Counted from the first letter of the stretch, positions 7,711 through 16,946 are shown. The stretch: 23,374 nucleotides of DNA from an uncultured Coriobacteriaceae bacterium (GCA_900543875.1 UQSV01000027.1:1-23374), one strand, 5' to 3'. A program made the numbers and translations. Notes: generated by a model not told the origin, from the sequence alone.

Positions 7711-8139
7711 ATGAAGCAGAACGCAAATTCGCGCCGCTCCGGCGAGATCGCCCGCGAGAAGCTTGCGAGCATCCTTCTCTTTGAGGTCGCCGACCCCGAT
7801 CTCGACCTCGTGACCCTCACGGGCTGCGAGGTCTCCGTCGACCGCTCGTTCGTGCGCGCCTACGTCACGTGCGAGCCCGAGCGCTACGAGTCGGTCATGG
7901 CCGCCCTCGAGCGCGCCAAGGGGCGCATCCGCTCGCTGCTTGGCCGCGCCCTCGGATGGCGCGTGACGCCCGAGCTCGCGTTCTCCATCGACACCTCGAC
8001 CGACGAGGCCGAGCGCATCGCCCGCGCTCTCGAGCAGCGTCCGCCCACCATCGACGTGGAGAAGGACGAGTTTGGCTACCCCATCGCCAGCGAGGCCAGC
8101 GGGGACGAGCCTTCCGAGGACGAGTCGAGCGAGGCATAG
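7711..8139 (+). CDS. rbfA: Ribosome-binding factor A (30S maturation)
   Basis: 142 residues. RbfA is a small KH-type protein that binds the 30S subunit near the 5' helix of 16S rRNA and assists late maturation, needed most in the cold. The start MKQNANSRRSGEIAREKLASIL and the segment RVTPELAFSIDTSTDEAERI match the family's two most conserved stretches. The C-terminus adds an acidic tail rich in Glu, Asp and Ser (about 125-142). AGGAG at 7701-7705 supports the ATG. nrnA begins 8 nt after its stop, with the ribosome binding site overlapping the stop codon, so the two are probably translationally coupled. Confidence 0.95.
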   Translation: MKQNANSRRSGEIAREKLASILLFEVADPDLDLVTLTGCEVSVDRSFVRAYVTCEPERYESVMAALERAKGRIRSLLGRALGWRVTPELAFSIDTSTDEAERIARALEQRPPTIDVEKDEFGYPIASEASGDEPSEDESSEA

Positions 8140-8147
8140 GGGAGCGC

Positions 8148-9227
8148 ATGGACTCTGGAGACGAGCAGCTATTTGCCGAGCAGCGCGAGAAGTTCGGGCG
8201 CATAGCGCGCCTCATCGACGAGGCGACCGAGATCGTCATCTGCGCGCACACCGACCCCGACGGCGACGCCCTCGGCAGCGGCCTTGCGCTCGAGCAGATC
8301 ATCTCGCAGCACTGGGAGGGCAAGCACGTCACGAGCCTTTTGGCCGATGACGCCCCCGTGCCGCGCCTGTACCGCTTCCTCCCGGGGGCGGACTGCTTCA
8401 TGCGCGCGAGCGACTACGCCGGCACGCCCGACCTGTTTATCGTGGTCGACCTGTCGGTGGCTCCGCGCCTCAACCGCGCGCAGGCCGTGCTCGAGCGCAG
8501 CGCCCACGTGGCGATCATGGACCACCATCCCTGCACCGCGCCGTTTGGCGACGTGGCCCTCATCCGCCCCGACGCCGCGGCGACTGGCGTGATCATCGCC
8601 GAGTTCGGCCTCTTCCTTGGCGCGCATATCACGCCCGAGATCGCGAACTGCCTGTTCTGTGCCATCGTCACCGACACGGGCCGCTTCCAGTACCAGAACG
8701 CCGACTCCGAAGCCTTCGAGTGCGCGAGCATGCTCGTCGACGCGGGCGCGAGCCCCTCGATGATCTCGCTCAACGTGTACCAGAGCTTCAGGCTCGCGTA
8801 CCTGCACCTCGAGAGCGTGGTCATGGGTCGCATCGTGACGTTCGACCACGGTCGGATTGCCTACAGCTACGCCACGCGCAACGACCTCGAGCGCACGGGC
8901 GCGCGCCCCGACGAGTGCGACGGTCTCATCGACGTCGTGCGCAGCGTCGAGGGCTCCGAGGTGGCGCTCTTCCTCAAGGAGCTGCCCGACGGCCGCGTGC
9001 GCGGCAACCTGCGCTCCAAGGGCAAGCACGACATCTCCGGCGTCGCCCGCCTGCTGGGCGGCGGCGGCCACAAGGCTGCGGCCGGCTTCACCTCCGAGGA
9101 TGGCATCGACGCCACGCTCGCGACGGTGCTGCCGCAGCTCCAGGCGGTGCTCCATGCCGCCGACGAGGGACGAGGCGTCGTCCCCACCAACCCGCAAATG
9201 AAACTCGAGCTTGGCAAAGGGGTCTGA
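8148..9227 (+). CDS. nrnA: DHH-family phosphoesterase (NrnA-like oligoribonuclease / pAp phosphatase)
   Basis: 359 residues. Members of this DHH/DHHA1 group degrade 2- to 5-nt RNA (nanoRNase) and dephosphorylate 3'-phosphoadenosine 5'-phosphate in the cytosol, using Mn2+. Motif I is H34-T-D36-P-D38-G-D40; the VDLS segment near residue 98 supplies another metal ligand; motif III is D125-H-H127; and TDTGRF provides the fourth. The C-terminal DHHA1 domain has the substrate-binding GGGGH at 304-308. All expected metal ligands are present. The ATG at 8148 is used; the frame is open much further upstream but that part overlaps rbfA. The position between rbfA and truB is the common order in Gram-positive bacteria. 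Which of the two activities dominates here cannot be read from sequence. Confidence 0.93.
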   Translation: MDSGDEQLFAEQREKFGRIARLIDEATEIVICAHTDPDGDALGSGLALEQIISQHWEGKHVTSLLADDAPVPRLYRFLPGADCFMRASDYAGTPDLFIVVDLSVAPRLNRAQAVLERSAHVAIMDHHPCTAPFGDVALIRPDAAATGVIIAEFGLFLGAHITPEIANCLFCAIVTDTGRFQYQNADSEAFECASMLVDAGASPSMISLNVYQSFRLAYLHLESVVMGRIVTFDHGRIAYSYATRNDLERTGARPDECDGLIDVVRSVEGSEVALFLKELPDGRVRGNLRSKGKHDISGVARLLGGGGHKAAAGFTSEDGIDATLATVLPQLQAVLHAADEGRGVVPTNPQMKLELGKGV

Positions 9228-9228
9228 T

Positions 9229-10167
9229 ATGCGTCGTGGGACGAGTGGCATCAACGCGCTCATAGGTGTCGACAAGCCCCTTGGCATGACCTCGCATGAT
9301 GTCGTGGCGCACGTCCGCCGCGCGCTGGGCGAGCGCCGCGTGGGTCACGCCGGCACGCTCGACCCCGATGCATCGGGCGTGCTCGTCGTGGGCGTGGGCC
9401 AGGGCACGCGCCTCATGGGCCTGCTCACGGCCGAGCGCAAGAGCTACATGGGCCTTGTGGTCTTTGGCTCCGAGACCGACACCGACGACGCCGAGGGCGC
9501 CGTCACCCGCACGGCCGACGTTCCCGCCTGGGCCTTCGACGATGCCGCCGCGCGCGAGCGGCTGGTGTCGCTCGTGGGCAGCTTCATGCAGGTGCCGCCC
9601 GCCTACTCGGCCATCTCGGTGAACGGCGTGCGCTCCTATGCGCGCGCCCGCGCCGGCGAGCAGGTCGAGCTCGAGGCGCGTCCCGTGACGATTCACGCCG
9701 CCGAGCTCGTCGCCATCCAGAACGTAGATGGCGCCTGCGCCTGGCTCTGCTCGTTCGACGTCTCCAAGGGCTGCTACATCCGTGCCATCGCGCGCGACCT
9801 GGGGCGTGCCTGCGGCACGGCCGCCCACCTGGGCGGACTCACGCGTACGAGCTCGGGGTCCATCTCGCTGGGCTCGTGCGTGAACCTCGAGAGGCTCGAG
9901 GCCGAAGGGGCTGGCCTGCTTGACTCCGCGTCGCTCGACCCCGTGGCCTGCCTGGGCCTTCCCGCCCGCATCCTCACGGCCGCCGAGCTTGCTGATGCAG
10001 CCTGCGGAAAGCGCCTGCCCGTTGGCGCCGTGTCCTCGCAGGTGGCCGAGGGAGGACTCGTCTCGCTCGTGAACGAGGGCAAGCTCTATGGCGTCTGGCG
10101 CCGCACCGGCCGTCAGCTCGTGAGCCAGACCAACTTCCCCGCGGGCATTATGGGAGTGCGCCCATGA
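9229..10167 (+). CDS. truB: tRNA pseudouridine(55) synthase TruB
   Basis: 312 residues. Converts U55 of the T-loop of tRNAs to pseudouridine. The catalytic aspartate is D45 in HAGTLDPDASGVL. Further family marks are the start INALIGVDKPLGMTSHDVV, K-S-Y followed by GSETDTDDAEG, and the QVPPAYSAISVNGVRSYARAR block. The C-terminal part (about 240-312) is a short PUA-like domain. The ATG at 9229 is preferred to a TTG at 9211 because AAAGGGG lies at 9216-9222 and the family begins near here; it starts 1 nt after the nrnA stop. It overlaps ribF by 4 nt (ATGA), so coupling is likely. Confidence 0.95.
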   Translation: MRRGTSGINALIGVDKPLGMTSHDVVAHVRRALGERRVGHAGTLDPDASGVLVVGVGQGTRLMGLLTAERKSYMGLVVFGSETDTDDAEGAVTRTADVPAWAFDDAAARERLVSLVGSFMQVPPAYSAISVNGVRSYARARAGEQVELEARPVTIHAAELVAIQNVDGACAWLCSFDVSKGCYIRAIARDLGRACGTAAHLGGLTRTSSGSISLGSCVNLERLEAEGAGLLDSASLDPVACLGLPARILTAAELADAACGKRLPVGAVSSQVAEGGLVSLVNEGKLYGVWRRTGRQLVSQTNFPAGIMGVRP

Positions 10168-11258
10168 GCGCCGAGCCACAGGCGGTAAGTCCGCTGGGCC
10201 CTGCCTGGGACCATGTCCTGAGCGCCCCCGAGCTCGCGAAGCGTCTGGTGGCGGGCCCCGCGCTCGACCAGGCGCTCCCGCATGCCCGCATCATCGGCAC
10301 AGGCGAGCGCCTCTATGCCATGACCCCGCTGGGCGAGCGCATCGGCTCGGCCGACGTCTCCTGCGTCTGCTCCGTGGGCGCCTTCGATGGCGTGCACGCG
10401 GGGCACCGTGCGCTCGTGGCGTCGGCGGTGGACGAGGCCGCCGAGCGCGGGTGCGCCTCGGTCGCCGTGACCTTCTCGCCCGACCCCGCGGCGGTTCTGT
10501 CTGGCCCGATCGTCAACGAGTCGCTGCTCAGCGTGGCTGACCGCGTGCGCATGCTCGCCACGCTGGGGGTCGATGCCGTGCTCGTCGTGCCGTTCGACGA
10601 GCGCCTGGCCGCAACGCCCCACGACCGCTTCCTCGTCGACTGGCTCGTGCGCCCGCTTTGCGCGGCGTCGCTGCACGTTGGCGCGAACTTCCGCATGGGC
10701 GCGGGCGGCCGCGGAGACGTTCGTGCCCTGGCCGCCGTGGGCAAGCCCCTTGGCGTTGCCGTCCATGGCCACGAGCTCGTCTGCGAGGACGGGCGGGCGG
10801 TGAGCGCCACGCGTATCCGCGGCCTGCTCCACGAGGGCAAGGTCGAGGCGGCGGCCGGCCTGCTGCGCCGCTACCACCTCGTGCGCGGTCATGTCGAGCA
10901 CGGCCGGGGCGAGGGCACCTCGTTTGGCTTTCCCACGGCCAACGTTCGCGTTGACGTCTCCGCCTGCCTGCCTGCCGAGGGCGTCTATGCCGCGCTCGTC
11001 TGCGACGGCTCCTCGGCCTGGCCCGCGGCCGTCAACGTGGGCGCGCCGCGTTCCTTCGGGGGCGAGCAGGGCGAGCCCTTCCTCGAGGCCACGCTCGTGG
11101 GATTTCAGGGAAACCTCTACGGCGTCGAGCTGTCGGTGTCGTTTGTGGCGTGGCTGCGCGAGTCGCGTACGTTCGCGTCGCTCGACGAGCTTGAGCGCAC
11201 GGTTCTGGGCAATGTCGCCTGGGTGAGGAGCTATCTGGGGGAGGGAGCGATCCTATGA
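10164..11258 (+). CDS. ribF: Bifunctional riboflavin kinase / FAD synthetase
   Basis: 364 residues. Phosphorylates riboflavin to FMN and adenylylates FMN to FAD. The N-terminal FMN adenylyltransferase domain has the nucleotide-binding G72-A-F-D-G-V-H-A-G-H81 and the later SATRIRGLL motif. The C-terminal riboflavin kinase domain has the diagnostic GFPTANV followed by EGVYAALV, NVGAPRSFG and FQGNLYGVELSV. About 65 residues precede the usual start of the first domain; an internal ATG at 10320 would give a protein of more typical length. The ATG at 10164 overlaps the truB stop (ATGA), which favours the long form. Overlaps dnaG by 4 nt. Confidence 0.94.
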   Translation: MSAEPQAVSPLGPAWDHVLSAPELAKRLVAGPALDQALPHARIIGTGERLYAMTPLGERIGSADVSCVCSVGAFDGVHAGHRALVASAVDEAAERGCASVAVTFSPDPAAVLSGPIVNESLLSVADRVRMLATLGVDAVLVVPFDERLAATPHDRFLVDWLVRPLCAASLHVGANFRMGAGGRGDVRALAAVGKPLGVAVHGHELVCEDGRAVSATRIRGLLHEGKVEAAAGLLRRYHLVRGHVEHGRGEGTSFGFPTANVRVDVSACLPAEGVYAALVCDGSSAWPAAVNVGAPRSFGGEQGEPFLEATLVGFQGNLYGVELSVSFVAWLRESRTFASLDELERTVLGNVAWVRSYLGEGAIL

Positions 11259-13219
11259 TCACGGACGAGGACAAGGAGCGGGTGCGCCAGGCGACCGACC
11301 TCGTTCAGCTCGTCTCCGAGACGGTCGTGCTGCGCCCGCGCGGCAACGACTTCTGGGGCTGCTGCCCCTTCCATCACGAGAAGAGCCCGTCGTTTCACGT
11401 GACCCCCTCCACGGGCCTGTGGCATTGCTTTGGCTGCAACTCGGGCGGGGACGTCTTCGACTACGTGATGCGCCGCGAGGGCCTCGACTTTCTCGACGCG
11501 GTGCGCTACCTTGCCGACCGCGCCCACATCGACATCGACGACGCCCCGCGCGGCGGCGCGCCCCGCGGCCCCAAGCGCACGCGCGTCATCGACGCGCTCG
11601 AGGCCGCCCAGTCGGCCTACGCGCTGCGCCTCATGCGCGGCAGGAGCGACGCGGCCGCCGAGGCCCGTCGCTACTTTGCGGGCCGCGGCTTTAACTCCGA
11701 CATCTGCTCACGCTGGCACCTCGGCTTTGCCGACCCCGGCGTGTCGCTCATGCGTGAGCTCACGGCCCAGGGCTTCTCGCGCGGCGAGCTTGAGGCGGCA
11801 GACCTCGTGTCGTCGCGCTCGGGACGCGCCCGCGACCAGTTCTACAACCGCGTTATGTTCCCCATCCACGACGAGCAGGGCCGCTGCATCGGCTTTGGCG
11901 GTCGCGTCATGGGTGACGCCAAGCCCAAGTACCTCAACACGCGCGAGACCAGCGTCTTCCACAAGTCAAAGCACATGTTCGCCTTCGACTACGCCAAGGA
12001 GAGCATCGCCGCGAAGGGCTACGCCATCGTGACCGAGGGCTACATGGACGTCATCTCGATGCACGAAGCGGGCTTCACCAACACGGTGGCCGCCCTTGGC
12101 ACCGCCCTGTCGCTCGAGCACGTGCGCACCCTGTCGCGCTTCGCCAAGACCATCGTCTGCATGTTCGACGGCGATGCGGCCGGCCAGCATGCAGCGCAGG
12201 CCGCCGTACGCTTTACCGAGAGCACGAAGGCGGCACTTACCTGCGTGGTGCTGCCCGACAACCAAGACCCCGACGAGTTCCTCAAGGCCCATGGCCCCGA
12301 GGCCATGAGCGAGCAGCTGCGCGGCGCGCGGCCCCTCATCGACTTCGTGCTCGACAAGACGCTCGAGACGCGCGATCTGTCGAGCCCGGGCCTGCGCCTT
12401 GAGGCGCTCGACGAGGTGGCCAAGATCTTGGCCCCGCTCAAGGACTCCTACCTGCTCGACTCCTACGTCCAGCAGGTCGTAGGCCGCCTGGGCGTCGACG
12501 CCCAGGCCGCCAAGCGCAAGATTCGCGAGACGCCCGTCGAGGAGGTCGAGGACGCCTCGACTCGCTATGGAGCGCAGGCGCGCTACCAGGGCGGGCGTGG
12601 CCAGGGCAGGCAGGCGCGCCCGGCGTCGCCCGTCGAGGACGGTCCCAACTACGACGAGTTCGCCTACGACTACGTGCCGGAGGATTTCGGCTCGGACGTC
12701 GACCCCGCGATTGGCGCCGCCCCCGTGAAGGCTGCGCCGGCGGGGCCCTCGACCTTTGGCGACGACGCCCTCTCGACCGAGGACCGCACGCAGCTGCGCG
12801 CCGAGCGCAACCTGCTCGCGCTGCTCGCCAAGAATCCCGACGCCTTCCGGCCCTATGCCGACCGCATCTCGACGTTTAGCTGGGCTGACGCTCGTCATGA
12901 GACGATCGCCTGGGCCATCCTCGGCACGCCCGAGGGCACCACGCCCGCAGACGCCGTGAACCTCGCGACCCGCGCCTGCCCTGACGCGCCCAGGATCTTG
13001 AGCGCGAGCGAGTTCGACGCGACGAGCGGCTGGGACGAGAGCAAGAACGTCGAGTTTGTGGTGGGCGAGGCCGAGATCCGCTCGCTCGACAGGCGCATCG
13101 CCCAGCTCACGAGCGGCCTCTCCTCGGCCGACCCCGAGGCTATGCGCGCGGCGCTGGTCGAGCTGGGGCAGCTCAGGGAGCGGCGCGCCCGAGTGCGCGC
13201 GGAACAGCCGCTCGAGTAG
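11255..13219 (+). CDS. dnaG: DNA primase DnaG
   Basis: 654 residues. Makes RNA primers for lagging-strand synthesis at the replication fork. The CHC2 zinc-binding domain has C37-x2-H40 and C58-x2-C61 with the usual HCFGCNSGGDVF context. The RNA polymerase domain includes FGGRVMGDAKPKYLNT, and the TOPRIM fold has E261 (TEGYMD) and D305-G-D307. A low-complexity linker with Gln, Gly, Arg and acidic residues (about 430-500) leads to a C-terminal helical domain that would bind the DnaB helicase. Start at 11255 is supported by GAGGGA at 11241-11246 and the ATGA overlap with ribF. Its position before rpoD is a version of the macromolecular-synthesis arrangement, but without rpsU, and a separate rpoD promoter is likely. 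Confidence 0.96.
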   Translation: MITDEDKERVRQATDLVQLVSETVVLRPRGNDFWGCCPFHHEKSPSFHVTPSTGLWHCFGCNSGGDVFDYVMRREGLDFLDAVRYLADRAHIDIDDAPRGGAPRGPKRTRVIDALEAAQSAYALRLMRGRSDAAAEARRYFAGRGFNSDICSRWHLGFADPGVSLMRELTAQGFSRGELEAADLVSSRSGRARDQFYNRVMFPIHDEQGRCIGFGGRVMGDAKPKYLNTRETSVFHKSKHMFAFDYAKESIAAKGYAIVTEGYMDVISMHEAGFTNTVAALGTALSLEHVRTLSRFAKTIVCMFDGDAAGQHAAQAAVRFTESTKAALTCVVLPDNQDPDEFLKAHGPEAMSEQLRGARPLIDFVLDKTLETRDLSSPGLRLEALDEVAKILAPLKDSYLLDSYVQQVVGRLGVDAQAAKRKIRETPVEEVEDASTRYGAQARYQGGRGQGRQARPASPVEDGPNYDEFAYDYVPEDFGSDVDPAIGAAPVKAAPAGPSTFGDDALSTEDRTQLRAERNLLALLAKNPDAFRPYADRISTFSWADARHETIAWAILGTPEGTTPADAVNLATRACPDAPRILSASEFDATSGWDESKNVEFVVGEAEIRSLDRRIAQLTSGLSSADPEAMRAALVELGQLRERRARVRAEQPLE

Positions 13220-13316
13220 GGCGCGTGGCAAGGCGCCGCGGGTGGGCGAACGCTCGCTTGCGGAGACGCGCGGCCGCGCGGACTCATCTCGCCCAAAGGG
13301 GAGTCGAACGGTCGCG

Positions 13317-13345
13317 TGGACGCATGGATTTTTCTATGTTTAAAT
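13317..13345 (+). promoter_or_regulatory. Candidate rpoD promoter
   Basis: TGGACG at 13317-13322 (4 of 6), 17-nt spacer, TTAAAT at 13340-13345 (4 of 6). It lies in the only AT-rich island (about 13327-13356) of the 206-nt gap between dnaG and rpoD, which otherwise is GC-rich and holds a 14-bp palindrome at 13267-13280. Both boxes are imperfect, so the exact position is uncertain. Confidence 0.35.
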
Positions 13346-13425
13346 GACATTTCCATGCTTACGCTGCGTTGTTCAGGAGATACTAGAAATCATCTGTGCA
13401 TCGTATGGACGTCGAGAGGAAGTCT

Positions 13426-14745
<1,320 letters not shown>

Positions 14746-14768
14746 TCCTCTCAGTGCTTGACCTTTAT

Positions 14769-14816
14769 GCCCCGCCCGATACCAGCGAGCCGCTGCTATC
14801 GGGCGGGGCTTTCGCA
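14769..14816 (+). terminator. Intrinsic terminator after rpoD
   Basis: A perfect 13-bp stem (14769-14781 with 14797-14809) continues, after one mismatch, into a second 5-bp stem (14783-14787 with 14791-14795) closed by a 3-nt loop. A TTT tail begins at 14810. It starts 23 nt past the rpoD stop and is the strongest plus-strand terminator in this part of the window. Confidence 0.85.
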
Positions 14817-14840
14817 TGTCTTAGCCGGCGTGCCGCTCGT

Positions 14841-14849
14841 CCCCCCCCC
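14841..14849 (+). repeat. Run of nine cytosines upstream of the lipoprotein gene
   Basis: An uninterrupted C9 homopolymer in the non-coding gap after rpoD, 25 nt before a possible -10 box. Tracts of this type are prone to slippage during replication. Confidence 0.9.
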
Positions 14850-14873
14850 TCGCGCCATCTTGGGTATGAACGG

Positions 14874-14879
14874 TATAGT
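14874..14879 (+). promoter_or_regulatory. Possible -10 box for the lipoprotein gene
   Basis: TATAGT matches the -10 consensus at 5 of 6 positions, but no good -35 box is seen at the expected distance (the sequence there is GC-rich). It would start transcription near 14886 and leave a leader of about 88 nt. Confidence 0.28.
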
Positions 14880-14973
14880 TGAAGCTACTCGATTCGTATC
14901 AGACGCACGCAAGCCGTGCACTACGCTGTCCGCCCCTCGCGCCAAGACGTGCGGAGCCGCTTTGGAGGTTGCC

Positions 14974-15513
14974 ATGAGGCACAACCGTTTCGTTTCCGTA
15001 CTCGTCGTGGCGCTGTGCTGCGTGCTTGCCCTAGGCCTCACGGCCTGCGGCGGCTCCGACTTCTCCGACGACGACTCAAACGCCATCGGTAGCGACATCT
15101 CCAGCCGCCTCGACGAGCTCAAGGCCGACTCGGGCGACTCGGTCGACCTCGTGAAGGACACGGTCAACACCTATGTGGGCAGCCAGCTCGAGGAGATGGG
15201 CGTCTCGGCCGATGACCTCGTCGACGCCTACCTGCAGAGCTTTGACTACGAGATATCTGACATCTCCGGCTCGGGCGGCAGCGCCACCTGCAAGATCAAG
15301 CTCACCTGCCGCTCGGTCACGGGCATCATCGCGGACTTCCAGGCCAAGTCCAAGGGCATGACCCCCACCGAGGCCGGCGCCGTGCTGCTCCAGTGCGTCA
15401 AGGATGCCCCCGCTACCCAGCAGGAGGCCGATGCCTACTGCCAGAAGGGCTCGGATGGCTCCTGGGAGTGCCTGGAAGGCCTCAAGCAGGCGCTCGTGAA
15501 GCTCTGCTTCTAG
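14974..15513 (+). CDS. Small secreted lipoprotein, function unknown
   Basis: 179 residues. The signal peptide has basic residues (MRHNR), a hydrophobic core (about 6-21) and a lipobox LTAC ending at Cys25, followed by GGSDFSDDDSN, a typical acidic Ser/Asp tether. The mature part should be attached to the outer face of the membrane. It contains a mostly alpha-helical, acidic region and several cysteines (in TCKIKLTCRS, LLQCVKDA, AYCQKG and WECLEG), and ends with LVKLCF. I do not recognise the family. The ATG at 14974 has GGAGG at 14964-14968; the frame is open upstream to the terminator, but nothing there looks like protein. trmL follows after 23 nt and may be co-transcribed. Confidence 0.85.
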   Translation: MRHNRFVSVLVVALCCVLALGLTACGGSDFSDDDSNAIGSDISSRLDELKADSGDSVDLVKDTVNTYVGSQLEEMGVSADDLVDAYLQSFDYEISDISGSGGSATCKIKLTCRSVTGIIADFQAKSKGMTPTEAGAVLLQCVKDAPATQQEADAYCQKGSDGSWECLEGLKQALVKLCF

Positions 15514-15536
15514 CGTCGCCAGGTGTAGGGGTTCAC

Positions 15537-16121
15537 ATGTTCAACATCGTCCTGCTCGAGCCCGAGATTCCCGCCAACACGGGAAATATCGGCCGCACGT
15601 GCGTGGTCACGGGCTCGCGCCTGCACCTCGTGGGGCCGCTTGGCTTCTCGCTCAACGACGACCACCTGAGGCGCGCCAGCCTTGGCTACTGGCACAGCCT
15701 CGACGTTGCCACCTACGCAAGCTGGGACGACTTCCTCGAGCGCTGCGGCCTTGTCGAGGGCGACGCCCGCCTGCACCTGCTCACCAAGAAGGCGCGGCGC
15801 ACCTATGCCGAGTCGACCTATCGCGACGGTGACTTCCTCGTCTTTGGCAAGGAGTCGACGGGCATTGACGAGGGGCTGCTCGTCCGCATGCCCCAGCGTT
15901 GCGAGCGCATTCCCATGCTGCCAGACGCCGCCTCCATCACGGACGCCGGCGAGTGGGCCGCCCGCAGCGGCAAGGCACGCGACCACGTGGCGCTCGCCCA
16001 GGACGTCTGCGGCAACTTCGTCGACCCCGATGACTACCGCATCAGCGCTCTCAACCTCTCGAACGCGGCGGCGATCGTTCTCTACGAGGCCCTGCGTCAG
16101 ACCGGCTTCGAGGGAATGTAG
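15537..16121 (+). CDS. trmL: tRNA (cytidine(34)-2'-O)-methyltransferase TrmL, with a central insertion
   Basis: 194 residues against about 155-160 for typical TrmL. SPOUT-family enzyme that methylates the 2'-O of the wobble nucleotide in tRNA-Leu isoacceptors using S-adenosylmethionine. Motif 1 is N14-T-G-N17-I-G-R20, in which the Arg is the likely catalytic residue; motif 2 is F103-G-K-E-S-T-G109; motif 3 is S170-A-L-N173-L-S-N, followed by the usual helix VLYEALRQTGF. About 38-40 extra residues, including DVCGNFVDPDD, lie between IPMLPD (125-130) and motif 3, where typical TrmL runs straight on. The Arg that normally precedes the motif-3 Ser is replaced by Ile. The ATG at 15537 is preceded by GGGG at 15528-15531. 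A terminator follows at 16161. Confidence 0.9.
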   Translation: MFNIVLLEPEIPANTGNIGRTCVVTGSRLHLVGPLGFSLNDDHLRRASLGYWHSLDVATYASWDDFLERCGLVEGDARLHLLTKKARRTYAESTYRDGDFLVFGKESTGIDEGLLVRMPQRCERIPMLPDAASITDAGEWAARSGKARDHVALAQDVCGNFVDPDDYRISALNLSNAAAIVLYEALRQTGFEGM

Positions 16122-16160
16122 CAGCTCATCGATTTAATGTCCTGCCAACGTGGCACTACT

Positions 16161-16199
16161 GTGGCCAAGCCCCATTCCCGAGGCTTGGCCACTTCTTTT
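16161..16199 (+). terminator. Intrinsic terminator between trmL and the next gene
   Basis: A perfect 11-bp stem (16161-16171 with 16182-16192), 10-nt loop, then TTCTTTT at 16193-16199. It is a good terminator for trmL, but it ends only 12 nt before the next start codon, so it sits in the leader of that gene as well. Confidence 0.85.
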
Positions 16200-16211
16200 G
16201 GGGAGGACACC

Positions 16212-16946
16212 ATGATCAGGTTCAGGCTCTCGTTCCTACGTGCTGACCAGGGCATCGACGAGCTCGTCGTGAATGAATTCGAGCTCACACGTGCGCTCAA
16301 CAGCTATGTGGATGAGCACGGCCCCGCTCGCCTCATCGAGGTCAAGGAGTCGGCTACCGAGAACTACCACGTCGAGGCGGGCCCCTATGGGGCGGAGATG
16401 GACGCCGTTGCGGGCACGCGCCGCTGGCGCCGTATGGAAGGCTCAGACAGCGCCTGGTTCGAGGTCTCGGCCGAGGGCGACCCCAAGCCTGGCGACTGGA
16501 ACCTCATGATCATCGAACCGCCGCGCCCCAGGAGCCTCTATGAGCAGACAAGGATGGACCGCGACCTTGCCGACGCCAAGCTTAGGGTGCGCAAGAAGGA
16601 GGCTGGCTACGAGGACGAGCGGCCCCATGGCTTGCAGACCCCGTCCGAGAGCAAGCCGCGCACCATCAACGGCCGCATGGAGCTCGTCAACCCCGACGGC
16701 ACGTTTCCTACCGTCTTGCTCGAGCGCTTTGGCGAGGAGGAGCTGCGCCGTGCGGTGGAGGAGGAGCGCAGGCCCCCGGAGCCTCCCCGCCGCAAGGGCG
16801 GCTTCTCGCGCTACTTTGGCATCAGCATCAAGCTCAAGAAGGCGGCCGCACGCTTATCAAACATGTGCGCTTGCCCGGCAACGGCGTTCTTGGCGCCGCC
16901 CTATCCCTCGAGAATCGCGATGGCGCGTACGTGGGTCGAGAGGTAA
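16212..16946 (+). CDS. Hypothetical protein, no recognised family
   Basis: 244 residues, no signal peptide or membrane helix seen. The N-terminal 100 residues look like a compact alpha/beta domain (starts MIRFRLSFLRADQGIDELVV, with several aromatic residues around YHVEAGPYG and WRRMEG). Residues 115-150 are charged and probably helical, then a short segment TINGRMELVNPDGTFPTVLLERFGEEEL, and a Pro/Arg-rich linker leading to GGFSRYFG. The start is fixed by GGGAGG at 16201-16206. Residues about 214-244 differ from the rest in composition and use codons rare elsewhere in the window (TTA, TCA, AGA), which suggests the true C-terminus was altered by a frameshift or is simply poorly constrained. The gene starts 12 nt after a terminator, which is unusual. 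Confidence 0.7.
   Translation: MIRFRLSFLRADQGIDELVVNEFELTRALNSYVDEHGPARLIEVKESATENYHVEAGPYGAEMDAVAGTRRWRRMEGSDSAWFEVSAEGDPKPGDWNLMIIEPPRPRSLYEQTRMDRDLADAKLRVRKKEAGYEDERPHGLQTPSESKPRTINGRMELVNPDGTFPTVLLERFGEEELRRAVEEERRPPEPPRRKGGFSRYFGISIKLKKAAARLSNMCACPATAFLAPPYPSRIAMARTWVER

Noticed and set aside
8169..9287. Minus-strand frame opposite nrnA
   Set aside because: Antisense to a protein with all DHH/DHHA1 motifs; composition typical of a shadow frame.
11966..13231. Long minus-strand frame opposite dnaG
   Set aside because: Same shadow effect; dnaG is certain on the plus strand.
13267..13280. 14-bp palindrome CGCGCGGCCGCGCG before rpoD
   Set aside because: All G and C in a GC-rich gap; no spacing or neighbour supports an operator or a terminator, so I mention it only as composition.
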